46,480 bases of DNA from Sphingomonas sp. Leaf22 (GCF_001421715.1 NZ_LMKP01000007.1:1-46480); one strand, 5' to 3'. Counted from the first letter of the stretch, positions 34,754 to 43,228 are shown. Numbers and translations are program-made. The notes: a model not told the origin generated them from the sequence alone.

Positions 34754-35740
34754 ATGACTCTCCGTCTGTTGCAGCGCGTCGCCCCGTCGCGCGCCGTGAT
34801 CGCCGCGACCGAAACGGCCGCGCACATCGTCCCCGGCGTCGACAGCGTCCGCACGCTGGCGCTGCGCGCGATCGATGCCGGCCACAGCATCGCCGACGAG
34901 GTCGCGGCGCTGGGGCAGGGCGAGGCGGTCGATATCGCCGCGCTGCTCGATGCCGGTGCGATCGGATCGCCGATCGACCATGAGGACCCGGCGCATGTCA
35001 TCATGACCGGTACCGGCCTCACCCATCTCGGATCGGCCGAGGGCCGCGACAAGATGCACCGCGCCGCCGCCGAAGCCGCGACCCAGACCGATTCGATGCG
35101 GATGTTCCTCGAAGGCGTCGAGGGCGGCAAGCCGGCCGAGGGTCAGGTCGGGCAGCAGCCCGAATGGTTCTACAAGGGCGATGGCGGGCAGATGGTTGCG
35201 CCGGGTGGCGACTTCACCATGCCGCATTTCGCGCAGGACGGCGGCGAGGAGCCCGAACTGGCCGGCATCTATGTCATCGGTTCGGACGGCACGCCGCACC
35301 GCATCGGCCTCGCGCTCGCCAACGAATTTTCGGACCATGTGACCGAACGCCACAATTATCTGTGGCTGGCGCACAGCAAGCTGCGCCAGGCATCGGTTGG
35401 CCCCGAATTGCTGGTCGGCTTGCCCCCCGAGCATATCGAGGGTTCCAGCCGCATCGTCCGGAATGGCGAGACGATCTGGGAAAAGCCGTTCCTGTCGGGC
35501 GAGGCGAACATGTCGCACAGCCTGTCGAACCTCGAACATCATCATTTCAAATACGTGCTGTTCCGCCGCCCCGGCGACATTCACGTCCATTTCTTCGGCA
35601 CGGCCACGCTGTCCTTCTCGGACGGGGTGCGGACGCAGGAAGGCGACGTGTTCGAGATCGAGGCCGCGCCGTTCACCCTGCCGCTGCGCAACCGGTTGAC
35701 GCGCGCGGCGGAAGAGAACGTGGCGGTGAAGCTGCTGTGA
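34754..35740 (+). CDS. AraD1-family protein (FAH fold), probable 2-keto-3-deoxy-pentonate dehydratase
   Basis: A 328-residue protein of the AraD1/GguC group within the fumarylacetoacetate hydrolase fold. Landmarks are [36 protein letters not shown], the metal-site region [17 protein letters not shown] (acidic residues), [21 protein letters not shown] and the C-terminal [20 protein letters not shown]. Enzymes of this fold take part in non-phosphorylative pentose breakdown by dehydrating 2-keto-3-deoxy-pentonate to 2-oxoglutarate semialdehyde. The neighbouring pentonate dehydratase would make that substrate. ATG at 34754 follows AAGGAACC. No semialdehyde dehydrogenase is adjacent. The exact reaction is inferred. 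Confidence 0.83.
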   Translation: MTLRLLQRVAPSRAVIAATETAAHIVPGVDSVRTLALRAIDAGHSIADEVAALGQGEAVDIAALLDAGAIGSPIDHEDPAHVIMTGTGLTHLGSAEGRDKMHRAAAEAATQTDSMRMFLEGVEGGKPAEGQVGQQPEWFYKGDGGQMVAPGGDFTMPHFAQDGGEEPELAGIYVIGSDGTPHRIGLALANEFSDHVTERHNYLWLAHSKLRQASVGPELLVGLPPEHIEGSSRIVRNGETIWEKPFLSGEANMSHSLSNLEHHHFKYVLFRRPGDIHVHFFGTATLSFSDGVRTQEGDVFEIEAAPFTLPLRNRLTRAAEENVAVKLL

Positions 35741-35766
35741 TAGTCTCGCCGTTCCGGTGATATCAT

Positions 35767-35864
35767 CGTCATCCCGGCGCAGGCCGGGATCCATGGATGT
35801 GGCCGGGTCGCGCTTCTGTCGGACGCGCCCGACACAATGGATCCCGGCCTGCGCCGGGATGACG
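35767..35864. repeat. Perfect inverted repeat, 28-base arms
   Basis: The arms at 35767-35794 and 35837-35864 are exact reverse complements, separated by 42 bases. Each contains the palindromic core CCCGGCGCAGGCCGGG, close to the core CCCCGGCGAAGGCCGGGG of the repeat at 31161-31252. It belongs to the same family by sequence. Confidence 0.88.
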
Positions 35865-35981
35865 GTTCTTCGTCTACTCTCCCTCTCCCCCCGTTCGCTT
35901 CGAGCGGAGGTTCGAGCCTGTCGAGAACCGTAGTCGAGAAGGGGTTGCCTAAAACGACCCGTTCTCGACGAGGTTCGGGTC

Positions 35982-36022
35982 GAATTGTCCCCCGGACAAT
36001 TCTGGACCATGCGGGGCATGGT
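35982..36022. repeat. Twin perfect hairpins in tandem
   Basis: GAATTGTCC-CCC-GGACAATTC (35982-36002) is followed after three bases by ACCATGC-GGG-GCATGGT (36006-36022). Both have 3-base loops and no mismatches. They are surrounded by related TCTCGAC-type segments. Neither is followed by a T run, so classical termination is unlikely. The layout suggests a recurring intergenic element. Confidence 0.7.
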
Positions 36023-36087
36023 TCACCCGAGCCTCTTCTCGACTTCACTTGAAGCTGCTCGAACCAAACGGGTTTCTGGTGGTGCAC

Positions 36088-36543
36088 CTACCCCAGCAAC
36101 GGTTCGATCCGGTCGAGCAGCGGCAGCTGGCTCTTCAGCATCAGCGTGCGGGCTTCGGCGACCGGCATCCACCGGGCCGCGTCGACTTCCGGAAAGCTGC
36201 GGCGACGGCCGCTGCGGGGGGGCCATTCGATTTCGAACAGGATGCTGGTGATCGCCCCGGTATCGACATCCTGTTCGGCGGCGAAGGCCGATACCGACTT
36301 GCCGCCCGCCTGTCGCACCATGCCGAGCGGTTCGAGCGGGCCGGTGACGGTGACGCCCAGTTCCTCGGCCACTTCGCGGCGCGCGGCATCCTCGACCGCT
36401 TCGTCGGGTTCGATCTGGCCCTTGGGAATCTGCCACGCGCCGACATGCCGCCGCGCCCAGAACGGGCCACCGGGATGGACGAGCAGTACGGCCGGCCCAG
36501 GCGTCCGACGATAGAGCAGGATGCCGGCGCTGTGCTGTGGCAT
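36088..36543 (-). CDS. Nudix hydrolase
   Basis: A 151-residue Nudix-fold hydrolase acting on a nucleoside diphosphate linked to another group. The 23-residue Nudix box is complete at 42-64, from GQIEPDEAVEDAARREVAEE to LGV, with Glu57, Glu60 and Glu61 as metal ligands. The start SAGILLYRRTPGPAVLLVHPGG and the later WPPRSGRRRSFPEVD resemble the subfamily that includes ADP-ribose- or Ap4A-type enzymes; the substrate cannot be assigned. It is divergent from the alkB-HIRAN pair by 85 bases. Confidence 0.9.
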   Translation of the reverse strand: MPQHSAGILLYRRTPGPAVLLVHPGGPFWARRHVGAWQIPKGQIEPDEAVEDAARREVAEELGVTVTGPLEPLGMVRQAGGKSVSAFAAEQDVDTGAITSILFEIEWPPRSGRRRSFPEVDAARWMPVAEARTLMLKSQLPLLDRIEPLLG

Positions 36544-36628
36544 GAAGGAGTCCCCGATTTTTCGGGCGATCGTGACCGTCGCCCTTGGTTGATGGACAGA
36601 CGCCGCCGACCCATGTTGCGTTCCATCG

Positions 36629-37219
36629 ATGCCGCAACTCGACCTCTTCGCCGCCGAACCGGTGCTGCCCGGCCTGACCCATGCGTCGTCGTTGGTGGCG
36701 GCCGACGACCTGCCCGCGCTGGCGGCGGCGATCGACGCCGCACCGCTCGTCCCCTTTCGGTTCCAGCAATGGACCGGGCTGCGGCGGACGGCGTCCTATG
36801 GCTGGCATTATGATTTCGAGCAGGGCCGGGTGGGGCGGGCCGAACCGATGCCCGACTGGCTGCTGGCGGTGCGCGCGCGGGCGGCGGCGTTTGCCGGGCT
36901 ACCGCCCGATGCGCTCGTGCAGGCGCTGCTGATCCGGTACGATTCCGGTGCGGGCATCGGCTGGCATCGCGACCGGCCGGTGTTCGAGCATGTCGTCGGC
37001 CTGTCGATCGGCGCGCCCGCGACGCTGCGCTTTCGACGGCGGCGGGAGGGTGGGTTCGACCGGTTCGCGCTGCCGCTGGTCGCGGGCGGCGCCTATCACC
37101 TGACCGGCGAGGCACGCTGGGACTGGGAACACGGCATCGCGCCGATGGCCGAACCGCGCTGGTCGATCACCTTTCGCAGCCTGACCGAACGGTTCGTGCG
37201 GAGTTTGCGCGATGCGTGA
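36629..37219 (+). CDS. alkB: AlkB-type DNA/RNA demethylase (2-oxoglutarate dioxygenase)
   Basis: A 196-residue iron(II)/2-oxoglutarate-dependent dioxygenase of the AlkB family, which removes alkyl groups from bases by oxidation. The iron-binding triad is His113, Asp115 (GWHRDRP) and His168 (WEHGI); Arg177 and Arg183 (RWSITFR) are the 2-oxoglutarate-binding pair. The substrate-facing lid includes QWTGLRRTASYGWHYDFEQG. The short length and the start MPQLDLF suit the bacterial group of AlkB-like proteins (AlkB2/3-like). Its 3' end overlaps the HIRAN gene by 8 bases, so the two are translated together. No ada or methylguanine transferase lies nearby. Confidence 0.93.
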   Translation: MPQLDLFAAEPVLPGLTHASSLVAADDLPALAAAIDAAPLVPFRFQQWTGLRRTASYGWHYDFEQGRVGRAEPMPDWLLAVRARAAAFAGLPPDALVQALLIRYDSGAGIGWHRDRPVFEHVVGLSIGAPATLRFRRRREGGFDRFALPLVAGGAYHLTGEARWDWEHGIAPMAEPRWSITFRSLTERFVRSLRDA

Positions 37220-37598
37220 GTTGAGCCTGCCCGTCGTCGGGGCCGACCATCCCAATCGCGGTGGCGGCAATCGCCGGTTCGAGATATTGCTGTGTGCGCC
37301 GGGCGAGGCGGTGACGCTGGTCCCCGAACCGCGCAATCCGGTCGACCCACATGCGGTGATGGTGCTGAGCGCGCGCGGGGTCCAGATCGGCTATCTGACC
37401 GCCGACCGCGCGGCATGGATCGCCGGCATGTTGCGCAGTGGTCGAGACGTCGCGGCGATCTTTCAACAGGCGACCGCGATGGGCGCGGCGATCCGGATCG
37501 CGTTCGACGGCGCGGTGCCGGTACTGCCCCGGCCGGTGGTGGTGCAGGTCGATCCCGACCCGGATTTCTGGCCGGACGACCTTCCCCCCGACGATTGA
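37212..37598 (+). CDS. HIRAN-domain protein, overlapping alkB
   Basis: A 128-residue protein with a HIRAN domain over about 5-90: LSLPVVGADHPNRGG, RRFEILLCAPGEAVTLVPEP, RNPVDPHAVMVLSARGVQIGYL. The motif EPxNPxDxxAVxV and the following GxxIGYL are diagnostic. HIRAN domains bind DNA ends or damaged or stalled-fork DNA and are usually fused to helicases such as Rad5 and HLTF. Here it is stand-alone, with only a short acidic proline-rich tail (PDPDFWPDDLPPDD). The start overlaps the alkB stop by 8 bases, suggesting a joint role in recognising and repairing damaged DNA. That role is inference. Confidence 0.85.
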   Translation: MRELSLPVVGADHPNRGGGNRRFEILLCAPGEAVTLVPEPRNPVDPHAVMVLSARGVQIGYLTADRAAWIAGMLRSGRDVAAIFQQATAMGAAIRIAFDGAVPVLPRPVVVQVDPDPDFWPDDLPPDD

Positions 37599-37613
37599 GG
37601 CGGAACCCCGTCG

Positions 37614-38567
37614 CTACCGCCCGATCCAGTGCCTGCGCACGAACCACGCGACGATCGCCGCACTCATGACGACGCACAGCCCGACCACCCCGGCAAAGGC
37701 CCATGGTTCGTCGGCAAAGGGAATGCCCTTCACATTCATGCCGAGCAGACCGGTCAGGAAGGTCAGCGGCAGGAAGACCATCGCCGCGATCGCGATCTGC
37801 AACGATCGCTGGTCGAGTTGTTCGGCGCGCAGGTCGGTCAGCGTCTCGTGGATCAGCGCGGCGCGTTCGCGGATCGAATCGACTTCCTCGGCCATGCGGG
37901 CGGCGCGGTCGGCGGCGGCGGCAAGGTGCAGGCGATCGTCCTGTTGCAGCCAGTCGCCCGGCAACTGGCCGAGCTTTTCAAGGGCCGCGCGCTGCGGCAC
38001 GAGGAACCGGCGATAGCCGATCGCGCGGACACGGGTGTGGGTCACCGCGCGCCGCTGTTCGAAGATGCGGGTCGGGTCGAGCGCCTCTTCGCATTCGTCG
38101 AGCGTGTCGCCCAGATCGGCGATCAGCGGGTCGAGCTGTTCGGTGATCGCGCTGGCAAAGGCGACGATCAGGTCGCCGGGATCGGCGACGCCGCCGCTCT
38201 CGACCCGGTCGACCACCGTATGGAACGCGGTCAGCCGGCGGCGCGTGACCGAATGGACCCGCCCGGCGCTGGCATAGAGCCGGACCGAGGCGAGCGGATC
38301 GGCGCTGGACAGCACGTCGTCGGACAGGCCGCGCAAATTGACGAACGCCCCTTTGCCCAGCGCATCGCAGCGCGGCCGCGTCTCGACGGCGGTCAGCGGA
38401 TCGATGACATATTCGGGCAGATGGGCATGGTCGCGCAGCCACAGCGCGACCTGATCGCCTTCGCCGTGCAGGTGAATCCACGTGAAGCCGCCAGTCGTGT
38501 CGATCGCCGTCAGCGGATCGACCGACGTCACCTTGCCCCCCTCGATATGCCAGGCCGAGCAGGTCAT
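37614..38567 (-). CDS. CorA/ZntB-family metal ion transporter
   Basis: A 317-residue inner-membrane transporter of the 2-TM-GxN type. The large cytoplasmic N-terminal domain ends in long helices with the typical DSIRERAALIHETLTDLRAEQ; two membrane helices follow (about 255-275 and 290-310), with the GMN signature (LTGLLGMNVKGIPFADE). The loop after GMN resembles ZntB (GMNVxGIP), a zinc exporter or importer, more than the magnesium carrier CorA. ATG at 38567 overlaps the siroheme-synthase-like gene stop by four bases (ATGA). It is the last gene of the lysA operon. Zinc versus magnesium is inferred from the loop only. Confidence 0.85.
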   Translation of the reverse strand: MTCSAWHIEGGKVTSVDPLTAIDTTGGFTWIHLHGEGDQVALWLRDHAHLPEYVIDPLTAVETRPRCDALGKGAFVNLRGLSDDVLSSADPLASVRLYASAGRVHSVTRRRLTAFHTVVDRVESGGVADPGDLIVAFASAITEQLDPLIADLGDTLDECEEALDPTRIFEQRRAVTHTRVRAIGYRRFLVPQRAALEKLGQLPGDWLQQDDRLHLAAAADRAARMAEEVDSIRERAALIHETLTDLRAEQLDQRSLQIAIAAMVFLPLTFLTGLLGMNVKGIPFADEPWAFAGVVGLCVVMSAAIVAWFVRRHWIGR

Positions 38568-39319
38568 GCCAGATCGATCGTCAGGCCGGGGAGCGGTTCG
38601 GCAGGCACGGGTTCCATGATCCGCACGGCATCGGCCCGCGCACGGTCGAGGATCGCCGCCGGCACGTGCGGTGCGTGATGGATGCGGTCGGCCTGTCCCA
38701 GCCAGCGGGCTTCGCGTAAGCTCAGGTCGTCGGGATCGGCGGACCGCAGCCGGATCACCTCGACCCGGCCGGCGACCGCTGCCGCACCGTCCAGCCACTG
38801 CGCGACCGCGTTGTCGGCATGCGGCACCATCGGGTCGAGCGGTCCGCCCGCCGCGATCGCGGCACCGATCGCGCGGCGGCGGTCGCCGCCATCGGGGAAG
38901 CGGGCGCGCAGTGCGGCGCGCGCCGCGCCCAGCCCCTCGGCGAGTCGCCCGACGCCGGCGGGCAGGATCGCCTCCAGCCGCTGGCGAATCGCCGCCGCCA
39001 GCCCCGCCGACACGCCGCCGGTCGAGATCGCGATCAGGATCGGCGACCGGTCGACGATCGCGGGCAGGGTGAAGTCGCAATCGGCGGGCCGGTCGACGGC
39101 GTTGACGAGGATGCCGCGCGCCTTCAGCGCGTCGATCGCCAGGCGCGCCTCGGCATCGTCCTCGACCGCGACCACCGCGATGCGGGCGTGCGGATCGTCG
39201 GCGACGACGGTCAGCCCGCTGCGTTCGAGCAGGCGGCGCTTGGCATCGGCCGGCTCGCCCTCCCCGACGAGGAGGACGCGCCGCCCGGCGGTGCGCAGCA
39301 GGATCGGCAGCCCGTTCAC
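38564..39319 (-). CDS. Siroheme-synthase-like protein (CysG N-terminal module) with incomplete methyltransferase segment
   Basis: A 251-residue protein whose first 150 residues match the NAD-dependent precorrin-2 dehydrogenase/ferrochelatase module of CysG: RRVLLVGEGEPADAKRR (8-30 region), NAVDRPADCDFTLPAIVDR (73-91) and ISTGGVSAGLAAAIRQRLE. Residues about 186-235 resemble only the beginning of the uroporphyrinogen methyltransferase domain (ADPDDLSLREARWLGQAD), but the GAGPGD motif is degraded to RLRSADPD and the rest of the domain is missing. The GTG start overlaps the lysA stop by four bases. It probably makes siroheme only if the methyltransferase is supplied elsewhere, or has another role. 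Confidence 0.82.
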   Translation of the reverse strand: MNGLPILLRTAGRRVLLVGEGEPADAKRRLLERSGLTVVADDPHARIAVVAVEDDAEARLAIDALKARGILVNAVDRPADCDFTLPAIVDRSPILIAISTGGVSAGLAAAIRQRLEAILPAGVGRLAEGLGAARAALRARFPDGGDRRRAIGAAIAAGGPLDPMVPHADNAVAQWLDGAAAVAGRVEVIRLRSADPDDLSLREARWLGQADRIHHAPHVPAAILDRARADAVRIMEPVPAEPLPGLTIDLA

Positions 39320-40581
39320 AGCCAGGGCGGCAGGCGATCGGCCTCGGCCAGTGCCGCGATCGGCGGGCGTTCGCGCACGACCGCGAACCGGTCGCCCGCC
39401 ACCAGCACCTCGGGCACCAGCGCGCGCGAATTGTAGGTCGATGCCATGGTCGCGCCATATGCGCCGGCGGTCATGAACGCGACCAGATCGTCGGCGGCGA
39501 CCACGTCCATCGCACGGCCCAGCGCGAAGGTGTCGCCGGTCTCGCACACCGGGCCGACGATGTTGGTCACGGCGCGCTCGCCGGTCGGGCGGACGGCGCG
39601 GATGTCGTGATAGGCGTCGTACAGGCTGGGGCGCAGCAGGTCGTTCATCGCCGCATCGACCACGACGAACGGCGCGGTCGCGCCCTGTTTCACGCGGATG
39701 ACGCGCGACACCAGCACCCCGGCATTGGCGACGATCAACCGGCCGGGTTCGAACATCAGCCGCGTGTCCCAGCCGGCGGTCGCGCGGGCGACCATCGCGC
39801 CATACTCGGCCGGGCTGGGCGGCAACGGCCGGGCCGGGTCATAGGGTACGCCCAGACCACCGCCCAGATCGGCATGGGTGATGGCGTGACCGGCGGCGCG
39901 CAGTTCGGCGATCAGCGCACCGACCCGGTCGAACGCCGCCGCCAGCGGTACGAGGTCGGTCAGCTGGCTGCCGATATGCACCGCGACGCCGCGCACCTGA
40001 ATACCGGGCAGCGATGCGGCATGGGCATAGGCGGCGGGGGCGGCATGGTAATCGATGCCGAACTTGTTCTCCTTGCCGCCGGTCGAGATCTTCGCATGGG
40101 TGCCGGCGACGACGTCGGGGTTCACCCGGATCGCGATGCGCGCGACGGTGCCGAGGCGGGTGGCGACCGCCGAGAGCATGTCGAGCTCGGGTTCCGATTC
40201 GACGTTGAACTGGCCGATGCCGGCGTTCAGCGCCTGCGCCATTTCGTCGGCGGTCTTGCCGACGCCCGAGAACACGATCTTGTCCGGGTCCATGCGGGCG
40301 TCGAGCGCGCGGTACAGCTCGCCACCCGACACGACATCGGCCCCCATGCCGGCCCGGGCGAGCGTCGCCAGCACCGCCTTGTTCGGATTGGCCTTTACCG
40401 CGAACGCGACCAGCGGTTCGCCGGTGCCCAGCCCCGCCACCGCCTCACGAAACACACGGACATGCCGTTCGAGCGTCGCGGTCGAATAGACATAGACAGG
40501 GGTCCCGACCGCATCGGCGATGGCGGGCAGGCTGACATCCTCGGCATGGAGCGTGCCGTTGCGAAGCGTGAAACAGTCCAT
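39316..40581 (-). CDS. lysA: Diaminopimelate decarboxylase
   Basis: A 421-residue pyridoxal-phosphate enzyme that performs the last step of lysine synthesis (meso-diaminopimelate to L-lysine). Lys63 in FAVKANPNKAVL is the cofactor-binding residue. Other landmarks: HADLGGGLGVPYDP, LMFEPGRLIVANAGVLVSRV, VVDAAMNDLLRPSLYDAYH and the substrate-site Cys in GPVCETGDTFALGR. Length and order are normal for LysA. The next gene overlaps its stop (GTGA at 39316-39319), and zntB-like follows, so three unrelated genes form one translationally coupled chain. Upstream, 105 bases away, is an FMN reductase on the same strand. Confidence 0.96.
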   Translation of the reverse strand: MDCFTLRNGTLHAEDVSLPAIADAVGTPVYVYSTATLERHVRVFREAVAGLGTGEPLVAFAVKANPNKAVLATLARAGMGADVVSGGELYRALDARMDPDKIVFSGVGKTADEMAQALNAGIGQFNVESEPELDMLSAVATRLGTVARIAIRVNPDVVAGTHAKISTGGKENKFGIDYHAAPAAYAHAASLPGIQVRGVAVHIGSQLTDLVPLAAAFDRVGALIAELRAAGHAITHADLGGGLGVPYDPARPLPPSPAEYGAMVARATAGWDTRLMFEPGRLIVANAGVLVSRVIRVKQGATAPFVVVDAAMNDLLRPSLYDAYHDIRAVRPTGERAVTNIVGPVCETGDTFALGRAMDVVAADDLVAFMTAGAYGATMASTYNSRALVPEVLVAGDRFAVVRERPPIAALAEADRLPPWL

Positions 40582-40686
40582 GCGCCAGCCTTTAGAACGG
40601 CGCGGGCGCGAAGAGAATGGCCGAACGCGTCCGTTCCCTGTTTCGCGCGATGCCGGAGCGGATTTCCGGTCCGGTCGGCCGCCGCC

Positions 40687-41220
40687 CTATCGCGCGGCGA
40701 ACCCGATCATCTGTTCGACCATCAGCCGCAGCTGGCCGTCCGCCTTGTCGATCGCGCCGTCCTCGACGGTGTTGATCGCCACGCCGATCGGCGTCGGCCA
40801 GCCGCGCAGCGCATGGGCGACGGTGCGCAGCGTGCCGAGCGTCGCCACCGCCGCCTGCCACCCGGCGGCGGTCGCCACCAGCCCGACCGGCAGTCCGTCG
40901 AAATAGACGCGGTCGTCGCGGCGCAGCATCTCGACATGGTCGAGCGCGTTCTTGACCAGCCCCGACAACGTGCCGTGATAGCCGGGCGAACCGATGATGA
41001 TCCCGTCGGCATCGCGCAGCGCGCGCAGGAACGACTGGATGCGGGCATTGCTGCCCGCCGTTTCGGGTTCATAGTTCGGAAAGTCGATTGCCGGCCCGGT
41101 CAGCAGCGTCGTGCGCGCACCCAGCGTCGCGGCATGGGTCAGCGCCCGCTCCAGCGCGGCGGCGGTTCCCGAGGTCGGGCGCAGCGTGCCCCCCAGCGCG
41201 ACGATATGCGGTTGCTTCAT
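40687..41220 (-). CDS. NADPH-dependent FMN reductase
   Basis: A 177-residue flavodoxin-fold reductase. The first strand and phosphate loop are IVALGGTLRPTSGTAAALE, which binds FMN, and SPGYHGTLSGLVKNALDHVE is the typical flavin-side loop of the NADPH:FMN reductase (SsuE/ArsH-like) family. It likely supplies reduced FMN or acts on quinones. It sits between lysA and the flagellar genes on the same strand, with gaps of about 100 and 39 bases, and may be independently transcribed. No monooxygenase partner is adjacent. Confidence 0.9.
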   Translation of the reverse strand: MKQPHIVALGGTLRPTSGTAAALERALTHAATLGARTTLLTGPAIDFPNYEPETAGSNARIQSFLRALRDADGIIIGSPGYHGTLSGLVKNALDHVEMLRRDDRVYFDGLPVGLVATAAGWQAAVATLGTLRTVAHALRGWPTPIGVAINTVEDGAIDKADGQLRLMVEQMIGFAAR

Positions 41221-41259
41221 GGCCGCAGCGCTAACCGATCACGCCCGCGCTTGCCAGCC

Positions 41260-41661
41260 TCAACGCGGTCGCACCGCTTCCCATGCCTCGGCGATATCGG
41301 TCAGCGACGCGGCGGCGTTCAGGAAGGGGCGCGCATCCTGCCCGATGCTGGCGTTGACGATCTGTTCGCGCAGGCCATTATACAGCCGCGACAGGGTCTG
41401 CGACAGGTCGCCGCCCTTGTCGAAATCGAGACCGGCTTCGAGCGCGAACAGGATCGCGGTCGCACGCGTCACCCGGTCGCTCTTCATCGCATATTGGCGG
41501 TTGTCGGTCGCCCATGCCGCCGATCGCAGCGCCCGGACCGCTTCCTCGTACAACAGCGACACCAGCGCGTGCGGGTCCGCGCCGCCGGTGCGCGCGGCAA
41601 GATCGACCGATCGATAGGTCTGGGCGGGATCGCCGGAAAGGGCGGTGGCATAGCGGGTCAT
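41260..41661 (-). CDS. fliS: Flagellar secretion chaperone FliS
   Basis: A 133-residue all-helical chaperone that binds the C-terminus of flagellin and keeps it unfolded for export. The sequence TYRSVDLAARTGGADPHALVSLLYEEAVRA (TYRSVDLAARTGG and ADPHALVSLLYEEAVRA) is the family signature, followed by the helix AGLDFDKGGDLSQTLSRLYN. ATG at 41661 shares one base with the fliD stop (TAATG), so the pair is coupled. Normal length. Flagellin itself is not in the window. It is the last gene of the flagellar group. Confidence 0.92.
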   Translation of the reverse strand: MTRYATALSGDPAQTYRSVDLAARTGGADPHALVSLLYEEAVRALRSAAWATDNRQYAMKSDRVTRATAILFALEAGLDFDKGGDLSQTLSRLYNGLREQIVNASIGQDARPFLNAAASLTDIAEAWEAVRPR

Positions 41662-43166
41662 TATTCGCTCCGCGTCCACATCTTGATCTGGTTTTCCATG
41701 AAGGTCTGCTGTGCCTTGTACGCGGCGACGCGCGCCTCGGACGCCGCGAACTGCTGCGTCATCCGGGTGGAGGTCGTTTCAGTCTGATCGGCGACCTTGG
41801 CCTGTTCCTTGGCCAGATTGGTCTGCGCCTCGGCATAGCGCTTGTCGCTCGCACCCAGCCCCAGCGTCGTGCTCTTCGCCGCGACCGCGATGCGGTTGAG
41901 CGCGGCGGGCAGGCTCTGGCCGCCCGTCTTGTCGCTGCCGGTACCGGGCACGAACATCGCCTCGACCGCGTCGGGATTGTTGACGAGTGCCGCCGACAGC
42001 AAATCGTCATCGACGCGCAGCGACCCGTCATTGTTGGTCGCGACGCCGATCCGCGCCAGCGTCGTCGGGCTGCTGTCGGTCTTGCCGGTCAGGTCGGCGA
42101 TGCTCAGCTTTTGCAACGACCGCTTCAGCGACTGCGCGGCCGGGTCGGCGCGCAGGTCGCCGGTGATCGGGTCGGTCGCCTTGTTCACCGACGCCAGCAT
42201 GTTGTTATACGCCTCGACGACGTTCTTCACCGCCTCCTTCAGCGCATCGGTCGGCCGCGACGAACTGAGCGTCACCGGGCCGTCGGTCGTCACCGCCTTC
42301 AGCTCCAGCTTCACGCCGTCCGCACCGGTGATCGTGTTCGACGCGCTGACCATCGGCACGCCGTCGACGCTGAACACCGCATTGCCCGCGCGGGTCACGA
42401 CCTCGGCCCCATCGGTGGTGCTGCTGTCGAAGTCGACGTTCAGCCGTTCCAGCCCCGGCACCGCGCTGCCGCTGGCGGGGGTGGCGGTCATGGTGAAGGC
42501 CTGGTTCGCGCCATCGGTGCTGCGCAGCACCAGCCGCTGGCCATTGGCGTCGTTCACGACGCTGGCGGTCACGCCGGCCTTGGCCGCGGTGATCTTGTCG
42601 GCGACCTTTTGCAGCGAGGTCGCGTCGCCGGCATCGATGGTGATCGGCGGGATGGTCGTGCCGTTCGCGGTGAACGTGCCGTCCGCCCCGACGCTGCCGA
42701 GCTTCAGCTGGAGCGTACCGGTGCCGACCGAGGCGGTGGTGCTGAACGAATCCTTGGTCACCGCCACCTGCGACGTGGCGAGGCGGGCGACGGTCACGCT
42801 GGCGTTCAGGCTGGTGACGGTCTTGCCGCTCGCCACCGATACCTTGACCGCGGCACTGCTGCTGCTCAGCTGCGTCTTGAGGCCGCTCGATTCGGCCAGC
42901 GTCGTCAGGGCGGTCGCGAATTCGTTGATGCCCGATTTCAATTCGGCGACCGATGAAATCTGCGCGGTCAGCACGTCGGATTTCTTGGTCAGCTGCGCGT
43001 TCTTGCCGGCGAACTGCGCATCGACCAGGCGCTTGATCAACGCGGTGGTATCGACCCCCGACCCCTCGCCCAGCGCGTTGGCAATGTTGGGCATCGTCCC
43101 CGTCGTGGCGGTCGTCTTCGGCGTGGTCGCGGTCGACGTGGCCGCGGTGCTGATCGTGGTCGCCAT
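41661..43166 (-). CDS. fliD: Flagellar filament cap protein FliD
   Basis: A 501-residue filament cap protein (HAP2) that helps flagellin monomers add at the tip. The start of the typical N-terminal region is the GVDTTALIKRLVDAQFAGKNAQL segment (shown as GVDTTALIKRLVDAQF), preceded by a serine/threonine/alanine-rich, low-complexity leader of about 20 residues. The C-terminal coiled-coil region has NDGSLRVDDDLLSAALVNN and ends with a heptad-rich helix (MTQQFAASEARVAAYKAQQT). Length is within the family range. It is coupled with fliS downstream and follows flhB by 62 bases. A GGGAGAAGACG ribosome-binding site precedes the ATG. Confidence 0.93.
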   Translation of the reverse strand: MATTISTAATSTATTPKTTATTGTMPNIANALGEGSGVDTTALIKRLVDAQFAGKNAQLTKKSDVLTAQISSVAELKSGINEFATALTTLAESSGLKTQLSSSSAAVKVSVASGKTVTSLNASVTVARLATSQVAVTKDSFSTTASVGTGTLQLKLGSVGADGTFTANGTTIPPITIDAGDATSLQKVADKITAAKAGVTASVVNDANGQRLVLRSTDGANQAFTMTATPASGSAVPGLERLNVDFDSSTTDGAEVVTRAGNAVFSVDGVPMVSASNTITGADGVKLELKAVTTDGPVTLSSSRPTDALKEAVKNVVEAYNNMLASVNKATDPITGDLRADPAAQSLKRSLQKLSIADLTGKTDSSPTTLARIGVATNNDGSLRVDDDLLSAALVNNPDAVEAMFVPGTGSDKTGGQSLPAALNRIAVAAKSTTLGLGASDKRYAEAQTNLAKEQAKVADQTETTSTRMTQQFAASEARVAAYKAQQTFMENQIKMWTRSE

Positions 43167-43228
43167 CGTCTTCTCCCGCGCACTCTCTCCCCATCAAGCG
43201 GCAGAAGCGCGGAAATCTTTAGGGACGT

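Larger units (their letters stand above)
35741..36087. other. Repeat-rich gap between AraD1 gene and Nudix gene
   Basis: A 347-base gap between convergent genes with no credible gene. From left to right it holds a 28-base perfect inverted repeat (35767-35864), a stretch with TTCGAGCCTGTCGAGAACC-type sequence, and twin hairpins at 35982-36022. The whole is probably a composite of palindromic repeats; it may terminate both converging transcripts. Confidence 0.7.

Noticed and set aside
33184..35130. Long open frame extending the dehydratase upstream on the minus strand
   Set aside because: The extension is antisense to the permease and AraD1 genes, has no dehydratase features and is explained by high G+C content; the ATG at 33183 starts the family N-terminus.
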